Positions 45,048 to 55,790 of a stretch of DNA of 64,000 nt are shown piece after piece. Positions within the stretch are counted from its first letter, which is position 1, and each line of letters opens with the position of its first letter. The position numbers and the translations under genes were made by a program. The stretch is from assembly GCA_037126765.1 (NCBI GenBank), contig JBBCBC010000026.1, positions 9,660,418 through 9,724,417 of the forward strand, written 5' to 3'. Below the pieces are notes generated by a model. It was given only the letters and a program-made list of their open reading frames with translations, ran no database searches and was not told the origin of the DNA. The stretch comes from Stenogyne calaminthoides (taxonomy: Eukaryota > Streptophyta > Magnoliopsida > Lamiales > Lamiaceae).

Positions 45048-46190
45048 AAGTGTTTATTGGTTCAGAATTACCGGAACCATTCCGAACAGAAATGATCGTG
45101 TATCTTTGAGCAAATTTGGATGTGTTCGCTTGGTCACATGAGGACATGGTCGGCATTGATCCTAAACATGCATGTCACTCTCTTAACCTTGACCCAACAC
45201 AAATTCCAATAATCCAGAAGTGGAGAAAATTCAGTCCGGAGAAGTATGCAGCTATGGATAGTGAAATCAAGAAATTGCTCGATAATAAATTGATTCGTGA
45301 AGTAAAGTGCCCAAGATGGCTTGCTAAACCTGTGCTCGTCCACAAATCTAACGGAACTTGGAGGTTATGCATAGATTTCACCGACTTAAACAAAGCATGC
45401 CCAAAAGATAATTTCCCGATGCTACATATCGATTATTTGGTCGATAACGCAGCAGGACATGAGCTTATGACCTTCATGGATGCATTTGCTGGGTATCACC
45501 AAATACCCATGCATCCAGACGATCAAAAGAATACGGCTTTCTGCAGCGAAAATAATATGTATTGTTGGCAACGCATGTCATTCGGATTAAAGAACTCTGG
45601 AGTAACGTATCAACGTTTGGTGAACAAGATGTTCGACGAACACATAGGTCGAACAATTGAGGTGTATATTGATGACATTGTGGTAAAAATCGAGCATAAG
45701 GAAGACCACATTACTCACCTAGCACAGATGTTTGATATTCTCAGGGAGTATAATATGAAGTTAAATCTGAAGAAATGCAGTTTTGGGGTTCATTCAGGAA
45801 AATTCCTAGGACATATGGTCAGTTAGTGGGGGATTGAAGTGAACCCATCAAAGATTCAAGCTATGCTTAACATGCAGGCCCCCAGAAGTGTGAAAGAAGT
45901 TCAAAAATTAACTGGATGTTTGGCTTTTGTAAGCCAGTTTATATCACGAACTGGAGACAAATGCAAACCTTTCTTTGATGCATTAAAGAAAGGGAGATTC
46001 CAGTGGACAGAGCATTGCCAAAACGCATTTGAGTCATTAAAGCAATACCTGCGGATACTCAAACACTATCTAAGCCTGTTCCAGGGGAACAACTTTATTT
46101 GTATCTTGCCGCGTCAGAGCATGCAATTAGCGCTGTGCTCGTTCGGGCATAGGGGGCAACATATTTACCTATTTATTATGTAAGTCAGGT
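45048..46190 (+). pseudogene. pol: Gypsy reverse transcriptase with one stop, thumb and start of RNase H
   Basis: The 45116-45826 frame carries KWRKFSPEKYAAMDSEIKKL, NGTWRLCIDFTDLNKACPKD, FMDAFAGYHQIPMHP and MSFGLKNSGVTYQRLVNKMF. The active site is YIDD (45665-45676). TAG at 45824-45826 interrupts GHMVS. After it the same frame resumes with INxxKIQAM and TGCLAFVSQFISRTGDKCKP (connection). Frame loss near 46100 precedes the first RNase H. Confidence 0.88.
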
Positions 46191-46430
46191 ACTCAAAGAA
46201 GCCGAGCTCCGGTACCCTCCACTGGAAAAACTCGCGTATGCTCTCATTATGAGTGTCCGAAAACTGCGACCATACTTTTTCGATCACTCAGTCGAGGTGT
46301 TAACCACATTCCCATTACGACAAGTTCTCCACCGACCAGACACTGCGGGCAGGTTACTCAAGTGGACGGTGGAGTTAGGCCAATTTGGCATTATGTTCGC
46401 CCCACGAACAGCAATGAAGGGCCAGGCTAT
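46100..46430 (+). pseudogene. pol: Gypsy first RNase H (RT-linked), broken
   Basis: A YYVSQVLKEAELRYPPLEKL segment and KLRPYFFDHSVEVLTTFPLR, then GRLLKWTVELGQFGIMFAPR, are the usual RT-linked RNase H and tether of gypsy pol. The beginning is in another frame than the end. Confidence 0.78.
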
Positions 46431-46439
46431 AGCCGATTT

Positions 46440-46900
46440 CATGGTTGAATTGACATATCCACAAATACCCGAAAGAGGTGTCGACCAACCATGGCACATG
46501 TATGTAGACGGTTCATCAACAAGTTCAAGAGCCGGAGCGGGCGTGGTTCTCATCAGCCCAACTCGACAAACTTTCACGACAGCCATCCGTTTTGATTTCC
46601 CAGCCACAAATAATGAAGCCAAGTACGAAGCTTTGATTGCTGGATTACACATGGCTATGACAATGGGAATTCAGAGGCTGATGATTTATAGTGATTCCCA
46701 AATAATCGTATACCAAGTATTAGGCGAGTACGAAGCACGAGGCGAATAGATGGCACAATATCAACAACTAGCAAAGGAGCTGCTTGAACAATTCGAACAA
46801 GTTTACATAGAACAATTACCATGATTGGATAATTCATTTGCTGATGCCTTGGCACGGTTGGCAACAGTAGAAGGAGTGACGAACACGATGGACATTGTGG
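46440..46900 (+). pseudogene. pol: Gypsy second (archaeal-type) RNase H
   Basis: MYVDGSSTSSRAGAGVVLIS gives the first catalytic Asp, ATNNEAKYEALIAGLHMAM the Glu and MIYSDSQIIVYQVLGEY the next Asp. NSFADALARLATVEG gives the last. A second RNase H of this type between RT-RNase H and integrase is characteristic of the Tat lineage. TAG at 46747-46749 and TGA at 46822-46824 interrupt it. Confidence 0.85.
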
Positions 46901-47059
46901 TCGTCACAACTTGTTCGCCATCAATTCCCAGAGTTGTGGTCGCCCAGGTGACAGGCGAACAAGAAACCTGGATGACTCCAATTTTAAGCTACTTACAAAA
47001 AGGACTTCTCCCCTAAAATAAAACACAAGCTACTCGCCTAAGACTACAAGCTGCTCGAT

Positions 47060-48025
47060 ATTCTATGGACATTTATACAAAAGAAGTTTCTCTCTTCCAT
47101 TATTGAAATGTATTACTCCTGAAGAGGGTCATGTGATTCTGGAACAGATTCATGATGGGGTATGTGGAAACCATACAGGTGGGCTTGTCCTGGCATATAA
47201 AATTATCAGACAAGGTTACTATTGGCCGACTCTCAAGAAAGATTCGCTCGCGTATGCCCGCGTATGTCATAAGTGTCAGGTATACGCCCCACTTATCCAT
47301 AGCCCACCCGAAGAACTAGTGTTTGTTTACAGCCCATGGCCATTTGCTAAATGGGGAATCGATTTGATCGATCCATTTCCTACTGGCACATCGGGAGTAA
47401 AATATGCCGTGGTTGCCGTTGATTACTACACTAAATGGGCGGAAGCTGAAGCCATTGTTAAAGCCACCGAACAAACGGACAAGTTGAAGCTGTCAATAAA
47501 ACTATCAAGCATACCCTCAAGGATAAACTTGATAATTCCAAGGGGGGAGGATGGGCTGAAGAGTTACCAGAAATATTATGGGCATATCGTACTACTTTCA
47601 GAACATCAATTGCGGAAACCCCGTTTGCTCTGGCATTTGGTACAGAAGCTGTTATACCGGCAGAAGTAAAGATCCCGAGCCATCGGATAATGAGTTTTGG
47701 AGAGCACATCAACGACCAGGCGCTCGCCCTAAGTGCAGATTTGTTGGAAGAAAGAAGGATGGAGGCCGATTTCAGGAACACTATGTATAAAAAAAGATCA
47801 AAAAAGTTCTACAACTCCAAATTCCGAACACGCAAGTTCAACGTAGGCGAGCTTGTTCTAAGACGAGCAATGGGGGTACCAAGTGGTGTGTTCGGCCGAG
47901 GATTGGAAGGTCCATTCAGAGTAACAGAACGTTTGTTAAACGGGGCATATGATTTGGAAGACTTGAATGGAGTTCCGTTGTCCTATTAGTGGAATGCGTC
48001 AAATCTGAAAAAGTATTATCAGTAA
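47060..48025 (+). pseudogene. pol: Gypsy integrase with internal deletion of the core
   Basis: The HHCC finger (YYWPTLKKDSLAYARVCHKC) and the first core Asp (WGIDLIDPFPTG) are in the 47103-47669 frame. After AEAEAIVKA the sequence jumps to the segment carrying the catalytic Glu (TNGQVEAVNKTIKHTL) in another frame. About 70 residues, with the second catalytic Asp, are missing. The C-terminal part (FGEHINDQALALSADLLEE, then KFNVGELVLRRAMG) is open at 47690-47989. It ends with NLKKYYQ at 48024. Confidence 0.85.
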
Positions 48026-49003
48026 CGACGAGCACAACTGGCTAGCTATTGGGGCAAAAAAAAAAAAACCCCGAGCATAATCAGCCATTCGGCTAAGACG
48101 AGCAGGATAAACATGAGGAAAGAACACACAGTGTCCGACATAAATTTCTGAATCTTCTAGAAGGAATTTTGGCCAGCACTATTAAAAGATAGAAGATACG
48201 TGTCAAAACAAGATGAGAAGTGGTGGCAACCAAAAAAGGTACGTGTCAATCCTTGAATAAGAACTGGCAAAGACAAGGATATATGTCAAAAGGAGGATTT
48301 AAAGCAAGAAGGCCAACACCAACTAGAAATGCCAGCACTTGTTTGGGATAGTAGTATAAATAGGCGTATTGATAGCTGAAGAAGTGGGAAGAAAAACAGA
48401 GAAAAAGGAAAAAATACTGCAAACATATTAGAAGAAAATTCAGTTATCGGGAGATAGTTGGTTTGGTATGCCTCCAGACGAAGTTTTCAATACTCGAATC
48501 AGCTATCATTTTGCTAACTCGATCATGTGTCCTGGTGCTTGCTCTAGTACGAGCTTTATACTCCGTATCGTAGTCACGAAGGAAAATACTCTCCCTTCAA
48601 TTTGGGAAAGCCAAAATAAATCGGGAGAAGTATTTTCTTCTAAACGGGTATTGCCACTCCGAGCACAGGTTGGTGCTCGTTACGGACTCAAGATGCTCGG
48701 CAAAGTCATGGTTGCCACTTCACTTTACCCACTGCTTATGCAGTAGTAAATCACTAGTCCCCTACGCATCCCAAAAATCTCCTCCGAAGGGGTGGGATGT
48801 CGTGGCGACGACGAATCGAACGTCTGACGCCGATGCTCGAGAATCTACGAAGGGGATAAAATGGTGCGAGCAATGGCATCCGCCCAAGACGGTATAAGCG
48901 AAAGCAGTTTGCTCGCCATATGCTCATGTCATGAAGCTTCGCGATAATCACGGCTTGTCCGGAGGGCAAAACTTCGATCTTTCTCGCCGCCGAGCATATT
49001 ACT
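48026..49003 (+). other. Gypsy region between integrase and the repeat array
   Basis: An A-run at 48057-48068 is followed by non-coding sequence and a sense-strand TATAAATAGG at 48355-48364. A 92-codon frame (48468-48746) of no recognised family starts about 110 bp later. The region is absent from the left, truncated unit, so conservation cannot be judged here. Confidence 0.45.
48355..48364 (+). promoter_or_regulatory. Internal sense-strand TATA-like site of gypsy unit
   Basis: TATAAATAGG in GTAGTATAAATAGGCG is followed by an A-rich leader and an ATG at 48468. It is outside the LTRs. Function is inferred only from the motif. Confidence 0.4.
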
Positions 49004-49325
49004 TGAAGAAGAGTAGACAGGCTGATCCGCCTCATACTTGTCAACATCAATTCCACGGACAAGATGAGGTCAGCTCATGTCTATTTCAAGATGAGGCTTT
49101 GAATTTAGCAAAACCATAGTCTGATATCTATAATTATGTGTAATAGAAACAAACTTCTTCAAATGTAAAAGTTGTAATAGAATAGCAACGTGTTGCGAAG
49201 CATATTTGCTTGTTAAGTTTTTCTAGTTAAAGCCTATGAATGGTCGCACCTAAGCCGGACGACCGAACAAAAAAGATTTAACGAAAGCGTAAGTTTATGT
49301 TCACCGATTTTAAACAATTATTCAG

Positions 49326-49455
49326 ACTTACAGATACCCGCAGTAAAGCAAGTGATGGGTACGGAGTCGTAACTAAATAAGATGACTCGTACTTACAGAT
49401 ACCAGCAACAAAGCGAGTGATGGGTATGGGGTCGCAACTAAATAAGACGACCCGA
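49326..49455 (+). repeat. 65-bp tandem repeats, right gypsy unit
   Basis: ACTTACAGATACC units start at 49326 and 49391 and match the array at 23173-23302. Shorter TCGCAACTAAATAAGACG-like copies follow to about 49570. Confidence 0.85.
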
Positions 49456-49800
49456 GCAGAATAGTGATCGCGGCTAACATAAGATGATCACGAAAGAAGA
49501 AAGGGGGGGTTACACATAAGTTAACCCATCTGGTCGCAACTAAATAAGACGATCAACCTGATTGCATCTCAATAAGACAATCAAAAAACCAAAGAAGTCA
49601 GGGTGGAACATAGACACTTATCATGTTCGAATTCATTCAGAAGAAAAAATGGCATAAACTAGGAAACAAAACAAACATTATCTGTTCATCAACAAAATTC
49701 ATCCTCCACGATCGAATCAGAGGAAATTGTTCAACAAGCAAATTCAATGGAAACAACAAATTGTACGAAAGCAGAAGATAAAAATTACACAGTAATAAAA

Positions 49801-50911
49801 TTAAGGAATAAATTCATTGTTGGGGGTGGGCGGAAGAGATGTGTCCAGCAAGTCTTGCCTCGTCTGCTTGGTCCCTTCGGGAGCGATTCCTCCAGTACCA
49901 TTGAGCCTCGTCTGCTCGCTGGATAGTAAGTTCTGCTCATCTTCAGGTAGACCACTCTGCTCGTCCTGCACCTGATCAAATTCATGCTCGGCTCTGTAAG
50001 CTTGGACGACAGTACCTTAAACATCCGCATCCGAACCATCTTCCTCATCCAAAATAGGGTCATCAATCTCGATCCCATCAGGAAGATTGGAGAAATCGCA
50101 CAGATCACTCAAATCAGATATTGGAAGGTTGCGGTTCGGGGGGTTGTCGAGCAGGTACTTCTCGAGATGGGCTACGAGCGGGGTAATCTGGTCAGTAGTA
50201 AGTGTTTGTCTAGCAGAACGGATGGCATTTGAAAAGGCACACATATAGGAGAAATTGGACATGGAATCAACATACTATTCAGTGTGCAATTTTGAATTTT
50301 CAAGACCCAGACGAGTGTTGGTCTCTTCGGCGGTGAGGAGTTGTTGGGCGAGCAGAGTTTTCTCGGATTCTGCAGCCTCGATGCCTGTTCTGAGTTTTCG
50401 GAGCTCAACGTCTAGCTCGTCCTGAACTCTCCTAATGCCAGCCACCTCTTCCCGATTACGGTGCACCTCCTCCCGAGCAAGGCCTAGCTCCTCTCTGGCC
50501 TGGCGAGCATCTTCCCGAGCTAGACGAGCATCCTCTTGAGCCTCACGAGCCTCTGCTTGGGCAGAGGATACATGTTCTTGAACCAGCTTCATTTCATCTT
50601 GGGTTTTGGTCAGCTCGTTCACCTTCTCTTCGAAACTCGTGATAAGAGTCACGTAGTTGGAATGAAGTTGGGCGGACTCGGCGTAAGCCTTTTCAAGGAG
50701 AACCAAAGATTGGCCATGGCGCACTAGGCCAAGTCGCATGGTTTCCAAAGTCGTTGGACCCTTAGTGGCCTCTTCAAGCTCAGTAGTCCATGCTCGGATG
50801 GGGGTCTCACACGCTTTCTGGACATACTCGGGAAGGCCAGGAATGTTGCGGACACTAGGAGAGCAATAATAGTCTTTCAACTCTGGCATCAGAGGTGACA
50901 ATCTGTTCAAC
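49801..50911 (-). pseudogene. Antisense gene, right copy, exon 4
   Basis: The 370-codon coiled-coil exon begins LNRLSPLMPELKDYYCSPSV. Its Ala/Arg/Glu heptads repeat an AREDARQAREEL-like word. It ends with an acidic tail and TAA at 49803-49801. TAG at 50277-50275 and TAA at 50019-50017 interrupt it. Confidence 0.82.
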
Positions 50912-50996
50912 CTACGTGTTATAAAAACAAACATATATGATTAAACGATCAAATCAGATGGAACAAAGAGACACTCCAACAGGCGAGCAAACGTAC

Positions 50997-51495
50997 CTGT
51001 TCACCCGAGCTGGGTCCCATCCCATAAATAACTTGTCCTCGGGAGAACGGAGCTGGGAACTCAAAGGAGTCCAGGTTCGGGGTCCTGCTGGGGGTGGAGT
51101 AGATGTACCGATCTCCATTTTGGCAATTTTTATGATCGGACCGACCACAGAGGCAGTTATTCTGGTCGTTTCAGCAGTAGGGGTCGCCTCATTAACATCG
51201 ATGCTCGATGGAGCTATCAGATTTTGTTCGTCAGGTACCCTTCTGGATCTCTTTGGTGAGGGAGCTTGGTCGCTCGATCCCTGCTTGACAGGATGAGTTG
51301 TCCTTTTCTGCCGACTCGACTCGCCCGGTCCGGGCGAGGCTGGTCGGCTCGCCTTTTTCACTCTGCTCGCCTCCCCTCGGTTTGCTCGTTGAGCATCTCT
51401 ATCGGCCTGAATTCGAGCAAGCTCTTGGGGTCTCTTGGTTAGAGCCATTTCAGTATGCTCAGATGTGCTTATAGCAATAGTTATGGCAGGGAAAG
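50997..51495 (-). pseudogene. Antisense gene, right copy, exon 3
   Basis: Open throughout: TKRPQELARIQA, a Lys/Arg-rich linker (SPKRSRRVPDEQN) and a Thr/Pro-rich part. It is six codons longer than the left copy, with RVKKAS extra. Donor AG|GTACGT. Confidence 0.82.
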
Positions 51496-51581
51496 CTGTA
51501 GACAGAAGAATTTATTAAAAAAGAAAGAGAAACCGGGAACAAAAGGCACAACACATTTGCAAGTACAAAAATAATCCTCAC

Positions 51582-51755
51582 CAGTTGGATTGACGGCAAC
51601 TAAATGGTGAGGGGGCACGTACAATCCTCCTCTCTTCCTTTGGTCAGCAGTGTTCAACGTCTTCACTGAGCGTTCTGAGTATGGCTCAAGGTCAATTTAC
51701 CAGCTACTACTGAAATAACCATCGTTTATCTCTTTGTCCATTGTTGCTTGAATTC
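51582..51755 (-). pseudogene. Antisense gene, right copy, exon 2
   Basis: This 174-nt exon, with the same length in the left copy, reads IQATMDKEINDGYF, then NTADQRKRGGLYVPPHHLVA. Acceptor CTCAG, donor G|GTGAGG (GTAAGG in the left copy). TAA at 51699-51697 replaces CAA. Confidence 0.82.
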
Positions 51756-51854
51756 CTGAGATTGAGGAAATAAGTTAAAATCAGTTCACAGTGGAGAATA
51801 AAACAACAAATAAAATCAGTTCACAGTGGAGAATAAAACAACAAAAATACTTAC

Positions 51855-52851
51855 TTCGACAGATCCCAAAATCAGTGGGGATATCTAAGCGGGCATTTGG
51901 TTCACATCCTGAAGCAGGACTTTTCCAATCACCCCCAACGAACCAAAACTTCTCTTTCCAATCCGTGATCTTATTAGGCACGTCCTCGATGACCTTACAT
52001 TTTGCTTTTGCTTGCATGAACAACCATCCGTGTTCGCCTTTGGGTCGAGACAAATGAACTAATCGAGAAAGTTCTGCTGCTGTTGGATAGTACACAGGTT
52101 TTGGTTTGCCGAACAGAGTTAGGAAACTCATAATCATATGCCACCCATTCGGCTTTAGCTGTGTAATAGTGATATTCCATTCTACGAGCAAGCGAGTAAT
52201 AACCGGATGAAGTGGGAATCGAAGACCCGCTTCCATTGTATCTAAGTTCACAGCAACACAACCCTCGGGAGGCTGGTCTGCTTGCTCATCGGGACCAGGC
52301 GCCCAGAAAAACACATCCTTTGGAGTCTCGTAAATCCGATTCAATTGGCCGAGCATATCTACATCAATCACATTTGCAATTTTGCTCGCTGGATATTCAA
52401 AATCATAGCAAGCACTATACTCGGAATATGTTGGGCTATGAGGAAGACCAACAGGGATATCGAGCTCCATGTTCTGTTCGCCATCAAAACCTCTGTTCGA
52501 CTCATTAACATTTTCAGTTACTGGGATTTCCTCCCTCATATAATCGTCACCCCTATTTACATCACGATTACCTACAACCCTAGATTCAATTTGGGTTTGG
52601 GACAAAGAATCTTCACCCGAACCATCTAAAAAATCGGTGCGGGCTAAATCCCGGTCTAATTCATTGAGGGCATCATCGGAATCCGACGAAAGAATGGCAA
52701 ATGGGTGTCAAATTTGCCAGCGGGATCTTGAACCCGAGGCGTTCATCTCCGGCGCATTAGCACCACTATGGGAGATCGGACGGTAAGATGAGGAAGAGGA
52801 ACTATGATGGTTTGGCTCTATTGAAGCGGTAGAACTCGAACGAGAAGTCAT
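51855..52851 (-). pseudogene. Antisense gene, right copy, exon 1
   Basis: ATG at 52851-52849 opens a Ser-rich region, then an acidic stretch and the Transposase_28-like domain. The donor is A|GTAAGT. TGA at 52710-52708 replaces the Arg codon of the left copy. The left copy has the same exon one base shorter. Confidence 0.82.
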
Positions 52852-53004
52852 AATTGGAATTAAGGGGGTTACGAAGTAATTACCTGGAAGAAATCTTTCG
52901 CCGAAATGAGCGTGCTCTTGCCAAAAATTTCAGACGGGACGGAATGTGAAGAAAGAAAGAAGGAAGAATGAAGAGAAAGAAAAAGAGATGAGGCGGCAAA
53001 ATAG

Positions 53005-53013
53005 TTTTTATAG
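53005..53013 (-). promoter_or_regulatory. TATA box of the antisense gene, right copy
   Basis: CTATAAAAA lies about 155 bp upstream of ATG 52851, with a CT-rich leader between (CTCTTTTTCTTTCTCTTC). It sits outside the LTR and points opposite to the element's own transcription. Confidence 0.68.
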
Positions 53014-53140
53014 ATGCTGGATTTAAAATTTTAGAAAATTCAGAAATTAGGTTTCTGACACAGAAGTCAAAGCGACACTCACGAAAGCCCACTCCATATA
53101 TCCAACAGCCGGGCCCCCATGATGAATACAAAGCGGCCCG

Positions 53141-53152
53141 ACTGGGGGGTAT
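53141..53152 (+). promoter_or_regulatory. Polypurine tract of the right gypsy unit
   Basis: ACTGGGGGGTAT lies directly before the LTR start TGTTGTCATCG. Confidence 0.85.
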
Positions 53153-53950
53153 TGTTGTCATCGATGCAATCACCTCGATTTATTTGTACACGTCGGAACA
53201 TGTGTATCAATAAATTATTAAAATAACCATGCCCGATGGAGAGGTGTTCGCCTAGATAATAATTATCAACCATACAAGTGTGCTCGCATTATCAACCATA
53301 CAAGTATGCTCGCCTTGCCGACCAAACAAGTATGCTCGCCAAATCTGGCAAGCATTATAGTCATTCTTGTGTGCTCGTTAAGGACAGTATTCCGGTACAA
53401 AATCGATATGGTCAAAGGGGCGAGCAGAGCAATCGGTCGATCAAAAGTTGATACAAAGGGCATATGACATAAAAGTCAAGTCACTAACTGAACCACCTGG
53501 ATGACAAAAAGGATGCCTTATAAGCAAGTAAATTCAGAGGTGAACCAGGAAGACGAAGTTGAAAACGTGGCAGTATCACATGAGTTCTTGCAAGACACGA
53601 AGTCTCCAGCTCATGCTTGCCAAACCAGCTCATGCTTACCAAAGTACTATAAATAGAAGAAAAAAGAACAGTAAGAGGGTTCAGAAAAATTCCCTAACAC
53701 TCATACATATTTTCCAAATCACCATCTTTTGAAGAAGGAAGTTCTCTCCACTAGAAGTATTGTGTACCGTATACTTAAACCTCGCAATATAACATCCATG
53801 GCTTGGAATGCCCCCAGAGTAGTCATTTATTGATGAACTGGGTCAACAATTTTCTGTTATTTACCGTAATATCATACACGTACTTATTTTGTTTGTGAGT
53901 TGTTTCAAAATTAGCCACATCGTATTCTCATTAAAAAACGACTTGCAACA
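53153..53950 (+). mobile_element. Gypsy 3' LTR
   Basis: It is 798 bp, the same length as 41449-42246, with few differences. It ends GACTTGCAACA, and copia B LTR sequence resumes at 53951. Confidence 0.92.
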
Positions 53951-54505
53951 AATAGATTAATTTAAAATTAATTATTATAAATATTTAATTAAATTAGATT
54001 TAATTAAATAAGAATTCCAAATAATTATATTTGGAATATAATTGTAGGATTTAATGTATATGGAAATAAATCGTAGAGATTTTCATATAAGGCATTTAAA
54101 TCCGTAGAGATTTATATTTAGGGAATTAAATTAAAAGGAATTAATTTAATTCAAGATTAGGGATTTTATTTCCCTAATTGGGCTAGCTTGGGAAATAAGC
54201 TAAGCCTCCCTATATATACAAGCTCTTAGGAATTCACAAATGAATCACTTCATATTTTCTCCATAAAATCTGGAGTTTGGATTTTCCTAGCAAATTCATC
54301 TCGGGGATTCAACGCTGGCAGATCTGTGCAGATCAGTAAACGACTGTTACGTGGATGCCATAGTTGAGGAATCCGTGTACGAATTGCTGTAAGAATTCTA
54401 TTTACGTTTACTCGTATTTAATATGCAATTAACTGTTCGTTGTTGGTGAACTGTTTGATTTCGCTGCGCATGTATTACGTGTTTATGTGCCTCTAAATTT
54501 CAACA
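53951..54505 (+). mobile_element. 3' LTR of copia B, right part
   Basis: It resumes at the position matching 15785 of the 5' LTR (AATAGATTAATTT) and ends TTTCAACA before the AATGA duplication. Confidence 0.9.
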
Positions 54506-55790
54506 AATGAAAAGTCATCCATCAGATCAGATCATTGGAGAAGCTACCACTGGTGTAAAAACTAGAAGAAGAATGAGTATTCATATCAATAACCTTGTAA
54601 GATCAGTTTGCATGTCATCCATATGCAATCAGGTAACCTTTGAGTGTTATCATTCTGAAATTGAGCCTAAAAATATGAAAGAAGCTCTTGATGATGAAAA
54701 TTGGATAAATGTTATGCATGAAGAGATTAATCAGTTTGAAAGAAATGATGTTTGGACACTTGTACCTAGACCTAATTCTGATATTAATGTCATAGGAACA
54801 AAGTGGATTTTCAAGAATAAAACTAATGAATCTGGTAATATTGTGAGAAATAAGGCTAGATTGGTTGCTCAAGGATATACTCAGATTGAAGGAATAGACT
54901 TTGATGAAGTATTTGCTCCTGTTGCTAGAATTGAATCTATTAGATTACTTCTTGCTATTGCATATTTTATTAACATTAACTTGCATCAAATGGATGTTAA
55001 AGCTGCCTTCTTAAATGGTATTCAGGATGATGAAGCTTATGTTGAACAGCCTAAAGGTTTTGAAAATCTGGAATTTCCTGATCATGTTTACAAGTTAAAG
55101 AAAGCTTTGTATGGTCTAAAACAAGCACCTAGAGCTTGGTATGGTAAACTTACTGATTTCTTACTTGAATTTGGATTTTTGAGAGGAGAAGCTAATAGAA
55201 CCTTGTTCATTAAAAATTCTGAGAATGATATCATGGTTTCTCAAATATATGTTGATGATATTGTATTTGGTTCGACTTGTAATGATATGCTTGAGAGTTT
55301 TATTAAAGAAATGACCTGTACCTTTGAAATGTCCATGGTTGGAGAACTGAATTTCTTTTTAGGTCTTCAAATCAAACAAATGGAAGATGGTATTTTATTT
55401 TCTCAAAACAAATATGCTAAGAACTTGGTGAAAAGATTTGGTCTTGAAACTGCTAAAACTATGAAAACCCCTATGGGTTCAACTCAAAAGTTGAGTAAAG
55501 ACTTGATTGGAAAAAATGTTGATCCTAACTTGTATAGATCAATGATTGGAAGTCTTTTGTACTTAACTTCTAGTAGGCCTAATATTATGTATAGTGTTTG
55601 TCTTTGTGCTAGATATCAAGCTAATCCTAAGGAATCACATCTTAATTATGTCAAAAGAATTATAAGATATGTAGCTGAAACATGTGATCTAGGTATTTGG
55701 TACTCAAAGGATACTAATTGCTCTTTAGTTGTCTATAGTGATTTAGATTGGGCAGGTGATTGTGATGACAGAAAAAATACTAGTGGATGA
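54506..55790 (+). CDS. pol: Copia A reverse transcriptase, open frame
   Basis: A continuous frame from the element B junction runs through GTKWIFKNKTNESGNIVRNK, RLVAQGYTQIEGIDFDEVFA, HQMDVKAAFLNGIQDDEAYV, LKKALYGLKQAPRAWYGKL and the intact YVDDIVFGS. The connection follows (SLLYLTSSRPNIMYSVCLCA) and the first RNase H Asp (VVYSDLDWAGD). A single TGA at 55788-55790 replaces a Gly codon within NTSG*CFYMG. The upstream half of the protein ends at 14748, so the natural polyprotein is split by B. Confidence 0.9.

Larger units (their letters stand above)
49801..52851 (-). pseudogene. Antisense spliced gene of the right gypsy unit, one 927-codon frame with four stops
   Basis: Four exons (52851-51855, 51755-51582, 51495-50997, 50911-49801) total 2,781 nt, exactly 927 codons. 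Donors GTAAGT, GTGAGG and GTACGT and three AG acceptors join in matching phases 1, 1 and 2. The protein has a Ser-rich N-terminus, a Transposase_28-like domain (GLRFPLHPVITRLLVEWNIT, YYPTAAELSRLVHLSRPKGE), a basic Pro/Ser linker, a long coiled coil and an acidic tail. Only four substitutions break it: TGA 52710-52708, TAA 51699-51697, TAG 50277-50275 and TAA 50019-50017. There are no frameshifts. Plant Tat-lineage elements are known to carry extra antisense ORFs here; its role is unknown. Confidence 0.85.
22862..53950 (+). mobile_element. Tat-type Ty3/gypsy block: truncated unit plus full unit sharing an LTR
   Basis: The left unit is 22862-26846 plus 41359-41448 (3' part of an internal region) and ends in the LTR at 41449-42246. 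The right unit is that same LTR, the internal region 42247-53152 and a second LTR at 53153-53950. The left unit aligns with 49004-53152. Both LTRs are 798 bp. Dual RNase H domains and an antisense ORF before the 3' LTR mark the Tat lineage. There is no 5' LTR on the left, and the left border is a deletion junction inside copia B. Confidence 0.88.
14749..54505 (+). mobile_element. Copia B: degenerate Ty1/copia element, split by gypsy sequence in its 3' LTR
   Basis: The 5' LTR is 14749-16323 and the internal region 16324-22382. The 3' LTR is in two parts, 22383-22861 and 53951-54505. The target duplication AATGA is at 14744-14748 and 54506-54510. An initiator-Met primer site follows the 5' LTR and the purine tract AAGTGGGAGAT precedes the 3' LTR. 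Every coding domain contains stops and shifts, so it is much more decayed than the RT of its host element A. Confidence 0.93.
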
